A DNA stretch of 64,000 nt, taken from NCBI GenBank assembly GCA_018902385.1, contig JABSSW010000027.1:124001-188000 (forward strand). Direction: 5' to 3'. Of the stretch, positions 1-11,506 are shown in pieces. Positions within the stretch are counted from its first letter, which is position 1. Each line of letters starts with the position of its first letter. The notes under the pieces were generated by a model. It was not told the DNA's origin and searched no databases. It saw nothing but the letters and a program-made list of their open reading frames with translations. The position numbers and the translations under genes were made by a program. Source of the stretch: Physcia stellaris (taxonomy: Eukaryota; Ascomycota; Lecanoromycetes; Caliciales; Physciaceae).

Positions 1-575
1 ACATTTGTGCTGTTTCTGCCTTAATCCTCTTCTACCAAAGTATCTACGTTGAATACAGATAAGCTGCGAGATTTGTCATTCTTTTCGTGGGAAATCTCCC
101 GTTGTGCTACGTATCCTTAATGTCCCTGGCCTCAACAACATCACATGCATTGGGAAGGAGCAGCAATTATATCGCCATTTCACTAATCACCTATGCTGTC
201 GATCTCTTTGAGTAAATTGGTAAATTCCTAAGTCCACAGTCCCAGGGGTATGTTTAATATACTAATTCACCAATCTTCGCGCTGTGTTCAATATTCTTAT
301 GGCCATGTGGTCCTGGTGTTCATGTTATTTTCTATGAGGTTTGTGGAGTGCAGTATGACTCAACAGCTCGCTCAACAAATACTCGTTGACTATACATCAC
401 GTCCTGGATTTTTCAGGATTGAAATGACACAATCCACATTCGACACCTCACCACATTCCAGTCTCTCATCACTCCCGCGTATGAGCCTTGAGAAAGTCGC
501 AAGTATTTAGGACTATTTGACATTCTCAACCCTTTCATCAACAAGGTGAAGAACCAGAAAACTTCTTATACCATC
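1..575. other. Region without a recognised gene
   Basis: No coding stretch here has recognisable protein content. The short open frame at 250-510 has no domain and ends before the next gene. The last bases before 576 probably hold the promoter and leader of the gene that follows. Confidence 0.5.
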
Positions 576-1475
576 ATGACAGAATCTGGTCAGACGGTCA
601 GCTCGGAAAACGTCGTCCAACGCAAACACCTCATGGACTTTAACTCCTTCCCACGAGAAATCCGCGATCAGATCTACAAGGAGTGCTTAGTCAACCCCAG
701 AATCTCCACCTCGACAGGTAATACTCGGGATCTGGACATTGGGGATATTGACCGGCATGTTCGGAGGACCTTTGGTGTACTGGACGGGGATACCTGGTCA
801 CACAAATTCGCTGACGAGGCACGCGCAGTCTTTTACACCGACAATACTTTCACCGTGCCCTGTTCTGGACTTCATGACTTCCTGACCACAGGAAGTACGT
901 GGCGAAGATATCCGAAGGACTCGCGGTACCGTCCAGGATATCTGGACTCCCTCCGACGTACCGACGGAGCTACGCCCACTAAAGCCGATCTCAAGCTAGA
1001 GATTATGCTCAGCGAGATTCAGCCATACTCCTACATCCGGAAAATTGCTGTTCAGCTGCCTCTCGAACTCGGAGAATGTGGCTTTGTTTGGACTGACCGG
1101 AACCGTGATCCAAGCCAGCAGCTACGTGAATTACTGAATTGTCCTAAGCTACAAGAGGTCGAACTTCTCATCCAAGGCCCGGAGCGGATAGGCCTTGGAC
1201 ATGAGGTGGCGAGGATGATTGTGGAGATATGGGACGTCATTGAGGCTCTCTATAAGAGGTTTGGCGACGGCCTCAAAGGGATGAATTACCTGCTGGCTCT
1301 GAAGGCTGGATATCTGGATGACAGTGATGGGGATGAGGATGCGGAGGCCGGACGCAATAGTGGTGGTTTCGACAATGATCACGACCACGACGATAGAGAT
1401 GGTGGCGAGTACGGTAGATATGGGGTTGACGAGGGGGATGAAACCTACGACTACGGATATGATGATTATACCTGA
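576..1475 (+). CDS. Uncharacterised fungal protein with F-box-like N-terminal motif and acidic tail
   Basis: A single-exon protein of about 299 residues with no assigned function. The N-terminus has the pattern DFNSFPREIRDQIYKECL, the leucine/proline/isoleucine signature that opens many ascomycete proteins of the 2EXR or F-box-like type, where it may be a protein-interaction helix. The middle has aromatic and hydrophobic segments and could be globular. The last 50 or so residues are rich in Asp, Gly, Tyr and His and are probably disordered. I chose the ATG at 576 rather than 546, because the motif lies closer to it and the 546 start only adds a short polar stretch; either is possible. The function is unknown; the F-box-like reading is inferred from one motif. 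Confidence 0.65.
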   Translation: MTESGQTVSSENVVQRKHLMDFNSFPREIRDQIYKECLVNPRISTSTGNTRDLDIGDIDRHVRRTFGVLDGDTWSHKFADEARAVFYTDNTFTVPCSGLHDFLTTGSTWRRYPKDSRYRPGYLDSLRRTDGATPTKADLKLEIMLSEIQPYSYIRKIAVQLPLELGECGFVWTDRNRDPSQQLRELLNCPKLQEVELLIQGPERIGLGHEVARMIVEIWDVIEALYKRFGDGLKGMNYLLALKAGYLDDSDGDEDAEAGRNSGGFDNDHDHDDRDGGEYGRYGVDEGDETYDYGYDDYT

Positions 1476-3008
1476 GACAGGGTGGAATATTGACAAGGAA
1501 AAAATACATTCAGAACTCAACGATGTCTGAAAAGTGTCATCTTCTCCATCTAGCTATTAATGTAGCTCAGCCTAAGCAGAGAGCTAGGACCCAAATGAGA
1601 AGTACTTGTTAGTGATTTCTCAATCTCATTTATTTTGTCTCCAGATGGTAGAATTAATCGATCGGGAACTTGGTCTCTTCAAAAACCCTATGAAGTTCGA
1701 TATTTCCTTGTTGACTAGGTCACGACAGAGCACCACACCGCCGCATCAAGTTGATTTCTACGATGTCAAATGTTGAATGCAGGCACTACATTTTTCACCG
1801 CAACAGAGTGATGATCTTCATGGTCTCGAACGGCTTCGTGGATTGTGGTCGCATCTTTCAGCAAATGTCACTCTGCTTCAAGGAGCAAGAACCACCTCTC
1901 AAGGCCACTCGTACATGTCTGATAGTTTGATCACTCAACAAACTGGAGTGGTTATGGCGGCGTAGCAGCCGACAACCGTCACTGCTTTACCACTGGAAGC
2001 CCAGATCCAGATAATCAAGGATTATCTTGATCGAAAAACTCTAGATGTCTATTCCATCCACTACAGCTCTTGAGTATAGACTACTCTGCCCTCAAGAAGA
2101 GTCCACCCATCTCTTAGACGTTGACCAGAAATGCAAGATGGCTTTCGTTGCTTTCGATATTCCCGACGGAACCATGAGACTTAGCACTACAACACTTTGT
2201 ATTTTACCGCTCTTTTCTAGTGACGTTCTTAGACTTTTGATGGGTTGGACGTTCAACAGACCATTTGTTGGTTGGAGGCTTCATTACATTCATTTCCATG
2301 GCGGTCAACTTCGATCAGACACAGGCTTCTCGAAGTCTCAAACCCTAGGATCAGCTCAAATCCGTATCAGGTCTTTTTACTCTTAAAAAGTCACATGTCC
2401 ATCTCCAGGGACCGGTAACAACAAAAGCACAATCTGAGATTGAGTGTAGACTGTTGCAAATTTGGGTTTTGTTTGAGCAACTGAGAATAAAGCAGGGAAG
2501 GTAGATCCATACTTCGTGTTACACTTGTCAGTGCCAGTCTTGGAATGCCCAATGACGCTGGAGATTGGCGATATTTGCACGCAGATTCTGCTCGCGAAAA
2601 GAAACCGTTGTCTTGTAAGTGGACCTCAGGCCTTTTTGCTCATGTCATACATTGCCTTTTGAGACAAGTCCCGGAACGAGTATCGCTGATCCCGGGAACG
2701 TCGTAGGATTCCAGGATTTGAACGACCCACAGAGGCCGTATATCGCTACTCGTTGTCAGCCGAAAACCCTGGTCGAAGAGTTTGGCTGGCTGATGAATAC
2801 ATGAAGGGCCAACGTAGAGATTTGCGTGCGCGAGAATGCGAGCTGGAGGAATGGGGACTCCAGCAACATCCTGGAACGGTCGATAGACTAAGGACACGAT
2901 AGACAGAGCGGAACGGTTGCCAACATAAAGTCGATCGAGCGTAGTGTATTTTGCCCAGCCTTGAGGGCATCGCTATGACCGTGAGGGACTTTACCTGGAG
3001 CGAACAGC
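1476..3008. other. 1.5 kb without a recognised gene
   Basis: Several short open frames exist on both strands (for example 2045-2386 plus and 2640-2897 minus), but none has a recognisable domain or joins to another through plausible splice sites. I see no repeat structure. Confidence 0.45.
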
Positions 3009-3818
3009 TCAACGCTTTTTCTTACTTTCAGGGCTAATGGCGCCGCTAGCTCTTGCAAAAGCGAGCGTAATGTTCCCATAGGCCTCGTAGAGAACCCAGA
3101 GTGGTATTACGACCCAGAGCATGTTGAAGAAAACCAAGTAGACATAAAGATACATGGCATTGCTTGTATCCAGGTTGACACTTCCACTCAGCCACTCTGG
3201 TGCAAAAGTCATGAACCCTTGCCGATGGATAAGTATGACTTTGGCGAAGATGAAATCAATGAACCACTCACCGCCGTACAGCTCTCCCGTAGCGAGCACA
3301 CTTGCCCAAAACCACAGTCTGGCCTCTTCCCCTTTTCCTCGTCTCAGCAATTCACAAACCCACACGGCCAATGGCCCTGCCCCGAACACAGTCAATAGCT
3401 CAAGACTGATGATAGTCAAATCCGCCTCTCCCCATCTCTTATCTGCTTTGGCATACTCCTGCCACAGCTTCGCAAATGGGTTTGTCCCATGGGCACTCCC
3501 GTAGCTCCGATCGGAATATCCTAAAAACGATCCTACGGCGGGCAAGGATGCGGGATGTGGGTAGTCTGAGGTATGCGAGATGGTGGAGTAAGTGAAGAAG
3601 CAATTGTACAGGAATGATCCTTCTAGAAAGAAGTGGATCAAGGCGTCAAAGGCGTGCCAGACGAAGAGAAGGCGGGATTTGGTGGTAGTTGTGGAGGGGA
3701 GGAGTCTGTGGGATAGCAGATAGGCGGACACAAGGATAAGGAGAACGGAGAGGAGCGAAAAGATTGTGGTGCGGTCGATGACGATTGAGGAGGAATTAGG
3801 GATGGAAGAGGTCTCCAT
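3009..3818 (-). CDS. EBP/EXPERA-family membrane protein (sterol delta8-delta7 isomerase-like)
   Basis: A single-exon, 269-residue integral membrane protein of the emopamil-binding-protein (EXPERA) family. Family members isomerise the sterol delta8 double bond in the ER membrane or bind sterol-like ligands. What the sequence shows is a first hydrophobic helix near residues 15-37, then WHAFDALIHFFLEGSF (about residues 50-65), which carries the His and Glu expected in the EBP active site. Further on are WGEADLTIISLE and ATGELYGGEWFIDFIF, each with a family-conserved acidic residue inside a membrane segment, and a last hydrophobic segment near YLVFFNMLWVVIPLW. The C-terminus ends in ESKKKR, a lysine-rich tail compatible with ER retrieval. 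Ascomycetes normally use ERG2 for the delta8 isomerase step in ergosterol synthesis, so the substrate is uncertain. The length is near that of the family (about 230-270). Confidence 0.85.
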   Translation of the reverse strand: METSSIPNSSSIVIDRTTIFSLLSVLLILVSAYLLSHRLLPSTTTTKSRLLFVWHAFDALIHFFLEGSFLYNCFFTYSTISHTSDYPHPASLPAVGSFLGYSDRSYGSAHGTNPFAKLWQEYAKADKRWGEADLTIISLELLTVFGAGPLAVWVCELLRRGKGEEARLWFWASVLATGELYGGEWFIDFIFAKVILIHRQGFMTFAPEWLSGSVNLDTSNAMYLYVYLVFFNMLWVVIPLWVLYEAYGNITLAFARASGAISPESKKKR

Positions 3819-4157
3819 AGCGGATTTTTGGGCTCCAGTTGATTAGTAGTCAGAAGCTTCATGAGATGTATGTATGCAGGTAGTTCTAGTTCTACCTCGT
3901 GGGACGAATCTAGCTCAAGCCCTGCAACGCTAACGGAATGACGTTCCGAGACAAAGCCCATCGAGTTCTGTCTCCTCAATCATTGATATATCGTCACCAT
4001 GTCGTGAAAGGAGTGGCAGACATAGCGTGGGTAGTATGAATACCGTCCGTATTCCGATTCTTCTTTCCGCCTACAGAGCTGACAGCCTTTAGATTCGATC
4101 CACCTGGTCAGTGTTCTGCCAATTCCAGAGAACGACGTATTAATTGTTGTTGTCAAG
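3819..4157. other. Intergenic region, possible upstream exon of the DUF4748-like gene
   Basis: This separates the EBP-like gene (minus) from the small gene on the plus strand. A consensus-like 5' splice site (GTATGG) at 4158 suggests that the bases just before it are the end of an upstream exon of the plus-strand gene, but no start codon could be fixed. Confidence 0.35.
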
Positions 4158-4238
4158 GTATGGATGGGGCGCCTTGATATGCGGTCAGCCCTTCCTCCCA
4201 ATTTGCTGCATCCGGATGTGCTGCTTACTTTCTTACAG

Positions 4239-4540
4239 CCGGCGGAGGCGCATACTACTTCGCCAAACGCTCTATCAACGCCGACAAAAAGGCCCGACAT
4301 GAGGAGGACTTGCGCCGACAGCTGGCATTTCAATCCCGCGATTTCAGCAAGACTCCCGCGCAGCCTCCAAAAAGGAAAGCAAAGGCCTTAGATAACGCCG
4401 CAAGTCCGGCGTCAGAAGCAAGCCATGACCCCGCCCCAACACAGCATGCTCCGGAACACGAAGGGCAAAGAGCAGGAGAGAAAAGTAAATATGAGGCCAG
4501 TGTACCATATAGGTCAAAGAAAGGGGATCGATTCAGTTGA
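4239..4540 (+). CDS. Small DUF4748-like protein, last exon
   Basis: This is the 3' exon of a small fungal protein. It opens directly after a TTCTTACAG acceptor at 4230-4238 and reads GGGAYYFAKRSINADKKARHEE, a glycine-rich membrane-helix end followed by a charged amphipathic helix. That arrangement is typical of DUF4748-type single-pass proteins, many of which are predicted to be mitochondrial. The rest (about 75 residues) is rich in Lys, Pro, Ala and Glu and looks disordered. The exon frame needs one base from an upstream exon, consistent with a donor at 4158 and an intron of 81 bases. The first exon and start were not resolved. The family assignment rests on the short AYYFAKRSINADKKARHEEDL segment, so it is moderate. 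The function is unknown. Confidence 0.55.
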
Positions 4541-5579
4541 GCCGGCAACATCGAGCTCGAAAGCTAGCTTAGAGAGGTCACGTTACAAGGGCTGTATCAC
4601 AAAAGGTGGACGTGTATCAAGATTCCTTCGAAAGCCGCCTTCTATCGTAATGCTCTCGGCTCGGGAGCCGACTTCAATGGAATCCGAGGCTTATGTACCT
4701 TATATTTCAACCAATTGACAACCCGCTTCAGCATACGACGGGTTCCACTCTTTGTACCAATGATTCGAGAAAACAAGCAACAGACTATTTCCTCCTCATC
4801 CGTGATATACTCAAGTACTACGCGGCAAGTAATGCTTACTTTACATACGGGTGCTGAGCACTTCTCATCTCAACCCTGGGCATGAATTTGTACAATTTAG
4901 GCCCCCATTTCCAATCACGTGTCAATTTCTACTTCATCGAAGGGGCTGCGTTTACATGCATATCTTCATCAGAATGACTTACGTCGTATCGATCGCCCTG
5001 TTCTCTCGGGGACTGAGTGCGCCATGGAACGGAGCGACCTCCGGATTTGAAGTTGCATAGCCATTCGGTTGCTGTAAGATATGCCCTGGGTTGTTCTTGT
5101 GATCCACGTGGGCTGGGGGCTCTTGGCCCAGGGTCTGGATTTCAGCATACAATGGTGTCGCTCACTGTATGGGGAATGGCTATGCCTCATGCTCGAAAAT
5201 TGATGGTATCTCTAATTCGACTGGTATATGTAGGCTGACTGTTCACTATTTACTCCGTTGCCGCGGAGTGTCATATGATTTGCGCTCTAAAAAATCATCA
5301 AAATTCCCAATCTTGCAACTGGAAGCTCCTCTGCGAAGATATGGCTGAGGCGAATGTTTTTGAGGAAGGACTTGCTCTAATATTCGGCAGTCAGCTTTGC
5401 TTGCTGAGTTGCGTATGTAGCGCTCTTGAATATTGCATTTGCTGGTCGTGTCCGTCGTTGTATGATGAACATGTAACACGTGAGGATTTCGTTAGCTGTG
5501 GTAAAATTTCGGAATCTACCAATTCACCAGACGTTGTCGTTCGGCTTCTTCTCGTGCCTCTGAGGATCCCACGTTCTCC
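4541..5579. other. 1 kb without a recognised gene
   Basis: Only short unrelated open frames on both strands. No domain, splice structure or repeat is visible. It holds the 3' flank of the DUF4748-like gene and of the 465-residue gene on the minus strand. Confidence 0.45.
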
Positions 5580-6977
5580 TCATGAGGTTTCTTGAAATGT
5601 TGTTTGGCTTGATAGCCATGTGATCCTCGAATCTGGTGCCACGATCAAGTCTGATTCCGAATCTCTATCCTCTAAGTTCCACTCCTTACGCCGCAGTCTG
5701 TCGTCGTTCACGCCAAACAGGTCATTGAGGGAATGCGACACATCATTAGCCCAACCTATTCTCTTTCCACAAGCCTTAGCGAGTAAGTCACAGCGAATTA
5801 GTAGGATCCAGCAGAATTTCAGGTATTTGTGCAGTTCATCGCGGTTGTCCGGATGCATGGGATCGTCTGAATAAGGCGAGCGACGTTGCCATCTGTAGTC
5901 TGCTCTTTCAACGATATCCTTCACTAGCTCCGCCGGCAGTCCTAACTTTCGAAGGGACAGAAACACCTCATCGACGTCGGAGACAGTAGGCATATGTCGA
6001 TCCGACGCGTCGTGTGTCTTTTCAAGTCTGTGAAGTGGTAGCTTTCCATAGAACGTATTTATGTCGGCATCTGTGATTGCACCCGAGGGGTGTTGATTAT
6101 TCCGGTACTTTCCTCGATAGACCCCAAAGAACTGGCGGTGTGGAAAGGTTTCAGGATCGAAAGCACTTTCCCTCGGGTCGCATCCGAACTGTTTTTCACC
6201 CGTACAGCGTAGCAACATTACTTGATAGGCTTTTGTTTTGCGATAATCTTGGTCTTTCAGCTCATTATCATGCCCAGACGCCATGCGCATGGCATGGAGC
6301 ACGTTCAAGCAAACGAAGGGATACAACGCTAGATCCCGGACTTCGCTCCAGCCTTGTTCACTTTCTTGACAAACTGTCAAACTTATTCTCCAATGGCGGA
6401 TTAGTCTCTCTGGCTCGTATGCAGCCAGCTTGAGAAGGGTATCCATTCCTCCATGTAACAACAAAGTCTTGATCATGGCGGTGAATTCAAAATCGTGGAA
6501 ATTGTCCTCAAAAGCCGTCCGACATCCTCTATATAGCCTGGCGGTGTTAGGGGCAATGCTAAACATCGAAGCTTTCCGATCTTCACACCGCACCGGGCAT
6601 TGACATTGCGAGTCGGAGCCATCGTGGGTACAGATCCTCTCGGCGTACCTGATATTGCATGACCTTCTCTTAGGATCCGAGTTTGCCGCGCGATACCTGT
6701 AGACTGTAGGACCAATCCTTCTAGAGACGTCTTCACTGATGATCATATGGTTGGGATCCGGCTTCTCATATTCGTCCGCATACTTCTTCCGCTCGCAGAG
6801 TGAATGTTCCTCTACGGTCTTGGCGAATGCATTGACGAAATAGGCGATGTCCTTGCCTGGATGGGGATTGAGCTTTGCGTAATAATTGGTGATGCCGTAA
6901 TAGCTTGGATTAGTATCTTTGTACTTGAAGTTCGAGGCTAAAAGCGTCCAAGGTATATTGTGTGCTTGGGTAGCCAT
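5580..6977 (-). CDS. Uncharacterised 465-residue fungal protein
   Basis: A single uninterrupted exon of 465 residues with no function I recognise. The composition is that of a globular intracellular protein, with no signal peptide, membrane segment or low-complexity tract. A cysteine-rich section near residues 106-131 (CNIRYAERICTHDGSDSQCQ, then CPVRC) could bind a metal. A helical, tryptophan-rich section follows around residues 175-230. The C-terminal third contains RKLGLPAELVKDIVERADYRW, resembling an F-box-like or 2EXR-like leucine/proline helix used in many fungal proteins with the phrase 'LPxELVxxI'. The first ATG of the frame is used; a short AT-rich leader precedes it. It is probably lineage-restricted. 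The metal-binding and F-box-like readings are inferences from local pattern only. Confidence 0.7.
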   Translation of the reverse strand: MATQAHNIPWTLLASNFKYKDTNPSYYGITNYYAKLNPHPGKDIAYFVNAFAKTVEEHSLCERKKYADEYEKPDPNHMIISEDVSRRIGPTVYRYRAANSDPKRRSCNIRYAERICTHDGSDSQCQCPVRCEDRKASMFSIAPNTARLYRGCRTAFEDNFHDFEFTAMIKTLLLHGGMDTLLKLAAYEPERLIRHWRISLTVCQESEQGWSEVRDLALYPFVCLNVLHAMRMASGHDNELKDQDYRKTKAYQVMLLRCTGEKQFGCDPRESAFDPETFPHRQFFGVYRGKYRNNQHPSGAITDADINTFYGKLPLHRLEKTHDASDRHMPTVSDVDEVFLSLRKLGLPAELVKDIVERADYRWQRRSPYSDDPMHPDNRDELHKYLKFCWILLIRCDLLAKACGKRIGWANDVSHSLNDLFGVNDDRLRRKEWNLEDRDSESDLIVAPDSRITWLSSQTTFQETS

Positions 6978-7804
6978 TTGATTCTTGATAGCTACTGAGA
7001 TGAGTAGGGATGCGGGTACTCCCTTTCAGATCTTTCCCCTTGCTACCCGTCTCTAAGTAAAAATAATATAACATCCATGAGCTTTGTTTTTTGCTTGGTT
7101 ATATGTGGAGAGAGGAGAGGTAAGAAGTGGGAAATTGGACCACATGTCCTTTGACTTGCTTACTCTGCTGACCACGCTGTCGAGTATGAAACAATATAAA
7201 ATCATTACTATCGCTACTATTGCTTCAACTGTACTTGTGCACGTGGCTTTCGAATTGAAATCCTTCCTCAATATTCCACATAGGACTTCTGACCGAGTGT
7301 TTGTTATCATCCAGTCGAGAATGGCAACATGTACTTTAGTCTTTCATGTTCAGTCCGGCTTGTTCTACGCTAAAACTGGGCTTGTCCATTGAGGGAGCCT
7401 GGAGGACCCTTCCGATCGGAAAAACGCGGGCCCGAATGTAGCGACCAACGGAGTACTTCGTACCGTCTTTCTCATTGAGTGGGCTTCACGCTGTTGAAAT
7501 TGTATGTCTCTCTAAAGTCAAGCCAAAGAGTATCACAGTCGTATCATAAAGTACTCTCGGAACCCTTCAGAGTTCAATTCTCATCAACGTGTCGTGTCTC
7601 ATCTGCAAGTGGTCACCGGAGACAACAACAGCTGCTCATTTGATATCTTCCATGCAGATTGTCAGATTCGTACTTCAATGTGAGCTCTTTCCGTTTCCTA
7701 CTCATAATGTGTTGACATGGAAGCTCTGGAAAGCAAGGCTGATACTAAGAGAAGAGCATAAGTCAAGTCCTCTGAAGTCCGCGAAATTAGGAAGATTCCC
7801 CACG
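6978..7804. other. Intergenic region upstream of two divergent genes
   Basis: About 830 bases between the start of the 465-residue gene (minus) and the start of the CID-domain gene (plus). Short open frames inside have no domain. It presumably carries both promoters. Confidence 0.5.
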
Positions 7805-9642
7805 ATGACGACTCATTCGCTGGCCATTGCGAAGGCCTCCCTGGCAGCTGGGATGATGAGGCCTGACCCTGCGCCAGTCACGCGTGCAGAAGTCGGCCAA
7901 TTACATGAGGCCCTTGAGGCCTCGCTCAGCCGGTGCACAGCAGCAAATATCGAGGTTTGAAGGCTGAATCTTTCATCGGTTGACGTGATGGCTAAATGGA
8001 GGAACGTTGACAGCAATGCAAAGATTGGCTTCTGAGAAACGCAGTTCCTTCTGCCGCTAGGACCACAGCAGTCGGAAAGTATCTGGTGGCCCTCTCATCA
8101 TCGCTTGCAGCCAGTCAAGAGGCTACAGGGACTTTGGGGGAAGATTCTGCGGGGAGAACCGCATCTCGAAGAAAACAACTGCACATACTCTACCTCTTGA
8201 ACGATCTGCTCCACCACACTAAATATCACACCGAGACTTCAGCCGCGTATTCTACGTTGACTGGGAATTTACAATTACATCTCGTTGACCTCTTCGGCTA
8301 CGCGTCAGCCTACGATGCCAGCAAGTTCGTTCGACACCATAAAAAGCTGAACGAACTCCTCGACATTTGGAACCAGAAGGATTATTACCAGTCAACTTAT
8401 ATCGAGAAGCTGCGTGAGACTGTAGTGAACGCAGCTCGCTTAGGTTACAACGGTGGAGTTGATGGGTCTCGCCTGCAGGATGGTACCTCGGACGAGCTTG
8501 TTGGTGGTGCAAAGAAGGATGCACCCTTCATCATGCCTGCCGCTCACGGAGATAGTTCAACACCATACTATGATTTACCTGCAGGCAATTTGATGCCTCA
8601 CATTGTACCAAATTCGTCAGTCCCGATTAATCCTAAGCTCGTAAAGCCGCTGCAATTCGTCGCTGGGCCGGCCGACGAACAATTGGCTGCAGCTGTCAAG
8701 GACTTCATGAAAGATATCGAATCTTTGTATGGTATAGGCAGAGACGAAGATGAGGATGTTATGGATATCGACGAAATGGGTCAGCCAGTCATTCGTGATC
8801 CTATCACTGGTGATCTTATTCAAGGAGAAAGCTACTATGGATGGTCGAGAGCTTTTTGCGAAAGGATGAAGAGGCGCCGCGATGGAAGGGAGCCTGTCAA
8901 GCAAGAGCCAAGACGCAGCCGTAGCGTCGACAGCAGTACTAGCCCTCAACAGCAGAAACGTTATAGCTATTCGGAGAGTAGTCGAAGCCGCTCCAGATCA
9001 CCCATTCGCTCTCATCCGCGGTTTGGAGGCCGAGACGGCCATACGAGACGGAGGCTGCGAAGAGGCTCATCTTCAAGCTCTCGAAGTTTGTCGAGAGGTC
9101 GGCGTGGCAATCACTATGATGGGTCACGTAGTCCTCGGCGAGATCCTTCAGGCAGAAGGTCTCGGACAAGATCGTATTCGCCAGAACGACTTCAGCCGGC
9201 GTATACTGCCAAGCCACAGCCTCTGGCGGTAACACAAGTACAAGTGCCAAGTCCAGCTCCTCTTCCTTTTCCAAACCCCTTTCCCAGTGCTCCCTTAGGG
9301 CGTAATGGACTTCCAACACCACCACCTCCACCCCCTAATTACAGAGGTCCATGGCCACCACCTCCGCCACCACCTCCACCTCAACTACAAGCACAGAACA
9401 TTCAATACCCTCCTTTCTCTGCGCTGGTTCCACCACCTCCGCCTCCATATCCTCCTCCAGCGACCGACCCAAGCGGCACCGGTGCGTATCAGCAAGGTTA
9501 TACTCCTGCTGAGCAGCAGAACTACTTTCCCGCTACCAGTGGGGCATGGTCTCAACAGCAAGGCTCCAACAGCAGCAGGGGGGTGTACGGAGGTCGTGGT
9601 GGTTCATACTCCAGCAGAGGTTACAGGGGTGGCTGGAGCTGA
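7805..9642 (+). CDS. CID-domain, RS-rich and proline-rich RNA-processing protein (CHERP-like)
   Basis: A two-exon gene: exon 1 is 7805-7954, a 59-base intron follows (GTTTGA...GACAG), and exon 2 is 8014-9642, giving 592 residues. The two exons join in phase 0 to read NIEQCKDWLLRNAVPSAAR, the start of a CID (RPR) domain that continues through GKYLVALSSSL and LHILYLLNDLLHHTKYH to about residue 140. CID domains bind the phosphorylated C-terminal tail of RNA polymerase II. After the CID comes an acidic linker, then an SR/RS-rich section (about residues 305-385), long polyproline runs (about 415-505) and a Gly/Arg/Ser-rich end with RGG-like repeats. Related fungal proteins are usually named calcium homeostasis ER protein (CHERP), a U2 snRNP-associated splicing factor. 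It probably acts in nuclear splicing or 3' processing. The domain is clear; CHERP orthology is moderate, because no SURP domain is visible. Confidence 0.85.
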
Positions 9643-9933
9643 GCTGATAGTGGCAAGCCAAACGCAATCTTCTCACGCATTTGACCTGCCAGAGTCATTC
9701 ATCGAATCGTCACCAATTTTTTTCGAGACTAGCTTCCGCACAATCGCCAGGAGCGTGGGTAGCTAGATTGATGGCATGGCTGTGCACATAATGATAAATC
9801 GTTGGCCAACAGGCGAGAATCAGCGGAGGGCCATGAGAGGATTATCACCCTCTTTTCTCGTCCAATGTGATAAATGAATGCCGACCTTCCTGGACCTACT
9901 TGGCGTTGTCAAAGCCTTTGTGTTTTTCTCTTC
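9643..9933. other. Intergenic region between convergent genes
   Basis: Separates the ends of the CID gene (plus) and the cysteine-rich gene (minus). Nothing else is seen. Confidence 0.5.
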
Positions 9934-11506
9934 TCAACAGGCTCCATCATAATACCCAAATGGGCACTCTCCGTCAACCTGAACATCTGTTGGACAAGAC
10001 GTGTCTCGATCGCATGGCAAGTACATTGGTAATCGACTCAGACAGCTGAAGTCCACCGATCCATCATCGTTATTGTGTAACACGCTTCCACCTGCTCTCC
10101 CTGCGGCAGTACAATTATAGCTTCCATCGAACATCCAAAGGAGGCTCGCCCACCTACTTTTTAGTATCTGATCGAGCAGAGTGCTGGTGGCGTCGGAGAA
10201 GACCTCTGCTTTGCCTTTGTACTTGAATGTGTATGTCCTTTGCGTACAGGAGCTCCAGTAGGTCCCTTGCCCCTTCTTAGTGCAGAACTCCGCATCTTTG
10301 ATAGAGCCAGCCTCGCAGTCGACTTGAAAGGCCTCAAAAGTGGCTACTGACCGGCCAGGAGCGGCTGTCGAAGGCCTTGGAATTAGCCAATTCACTCATC
10401 CGGTGGACCACGTACCCCAGTAACATGCCTTATAACTCTACATGAGACATACTAAAGGAAATGAATCATTGAAAGAACTCACCATACCAACCACTTTGCT
10501 GAAGATAGCTAGTGGTTACAAATGTGTTGAGACCGATATCCAGGCTTCTCCCGGAAGAATTGAAGCCGACGGAGCCTCTGTTGTCGGTATAGAGGCCATC
10601 GGCAGCGAAAGTAATGAATTGAGCATAATCTTGCTGCATCATAAGCAAGAGAGCATCTAGAAAGGCTTTACTGGTAACTGGGTGGATGTCTTTGTAGGTA
10701 ACGTCATCTGAGTCGTACTCCGGTGGCCAAAATTCTTCTCTAACGGAAGTCGCTTGTCGTAAAGACTGCACGAGATCTCTGCTCGCACTGAATAATTGCG
10801 AATTGGCGGAATTGGACGTGGTGAGGTTCTAGGCGACTATTAGCCGGCGGAATAGTGTACGAGGCCAGGAAAGAAAGTGACCATTATCAACGCTGGGCCA
10901 GCAAGGGAGGCAAGTCTGTAATTTCCCCTATTGAGCAAGGTAGTGCCTGCCTGTCTACCTAGTGTATATTCGACTGACTTCCTTAGGGATCCTACTAAAT
11001 CCGTGCTTCCAACGAGGACTAGAGTGACGTTAGCATATCTCCTCTCCAACCCAACAAAATAGAGTAACCAATTCACATTGGTACAGGCTCTGGAAGAGCC
11101 CGTGGATATTTACTATGTTGGCAGTGACATATTTCACTTGCTGCACAGTATCCCGTGGTATTTGACTCCTTACGCTCCCCGCTGGAAATTGGCATGGTCC
11201 TAGATCAGTCTCGGAAATTTCTAGACAATCACTAGGGCCTTTCTCCCAACCTAAGCGAAGGAAGCATAATGACCAGGCTTCCCCCGGAACGCAACAGCTG
11301 TCAGTATACTCGAGACCTTGGCAGACAGGTACAGTCTTTTGCCATTCGCTTAGGTAATGGGGTATATCCAGGACGTCCCAGCAATTGTTCAAAAGAGGAG
11401 CCTCAGGGTTGGCACAAGCGGATAGCTGTCGATACTCATGATGTGAGGAGGCAATAGCACAGGAGGTAGAGAAGGCTAAGAAGCAATATGTTGTGGAGCA
11501 CCGCAT
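9934..11506 (-). CDS. Secreted cysteine-rich fungal protein of unknown function
   Basis: A multi-exon gene, my model being 11506-11077, 11018-10882, 10828-10483 and 10364-9934, which gives 447 residues in one consistent frame. The chosen ATG at 11506 opens a plausible secretory signal (MRCSTTYCFLAFSTSCAIAS), which rules out the longer frame beginning at 11662. The mature part has many paired cysteines: CANPEAPLLNNCWDVLD, DSCCVPGEAWSLCFLRLG and a C-terminal CPTDVQVDGECPF. There are also NLT and NCT sequons. Intron 1 has a perfect GCTAACG branch site. The donor of intron 2 is a weak GTCACT, and the third intron (118 bases) has alternative acceptors, so residues around those joins are uncertain. 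The pattern 'NCWxxLxIPxYLxxW...CC..G..W..CFLRL' recurs in ascomycete secreted proteins without a known function. There are no catalytic motifs. Confidence 0.65.

Noticed and set aside
1149-1520. Minus-strand frame rich in Ile and Val
   Set aside because: Antisense of the Asp/Gly-rich tail of the first gene (GAT/GAC reads as ATC/GTC).
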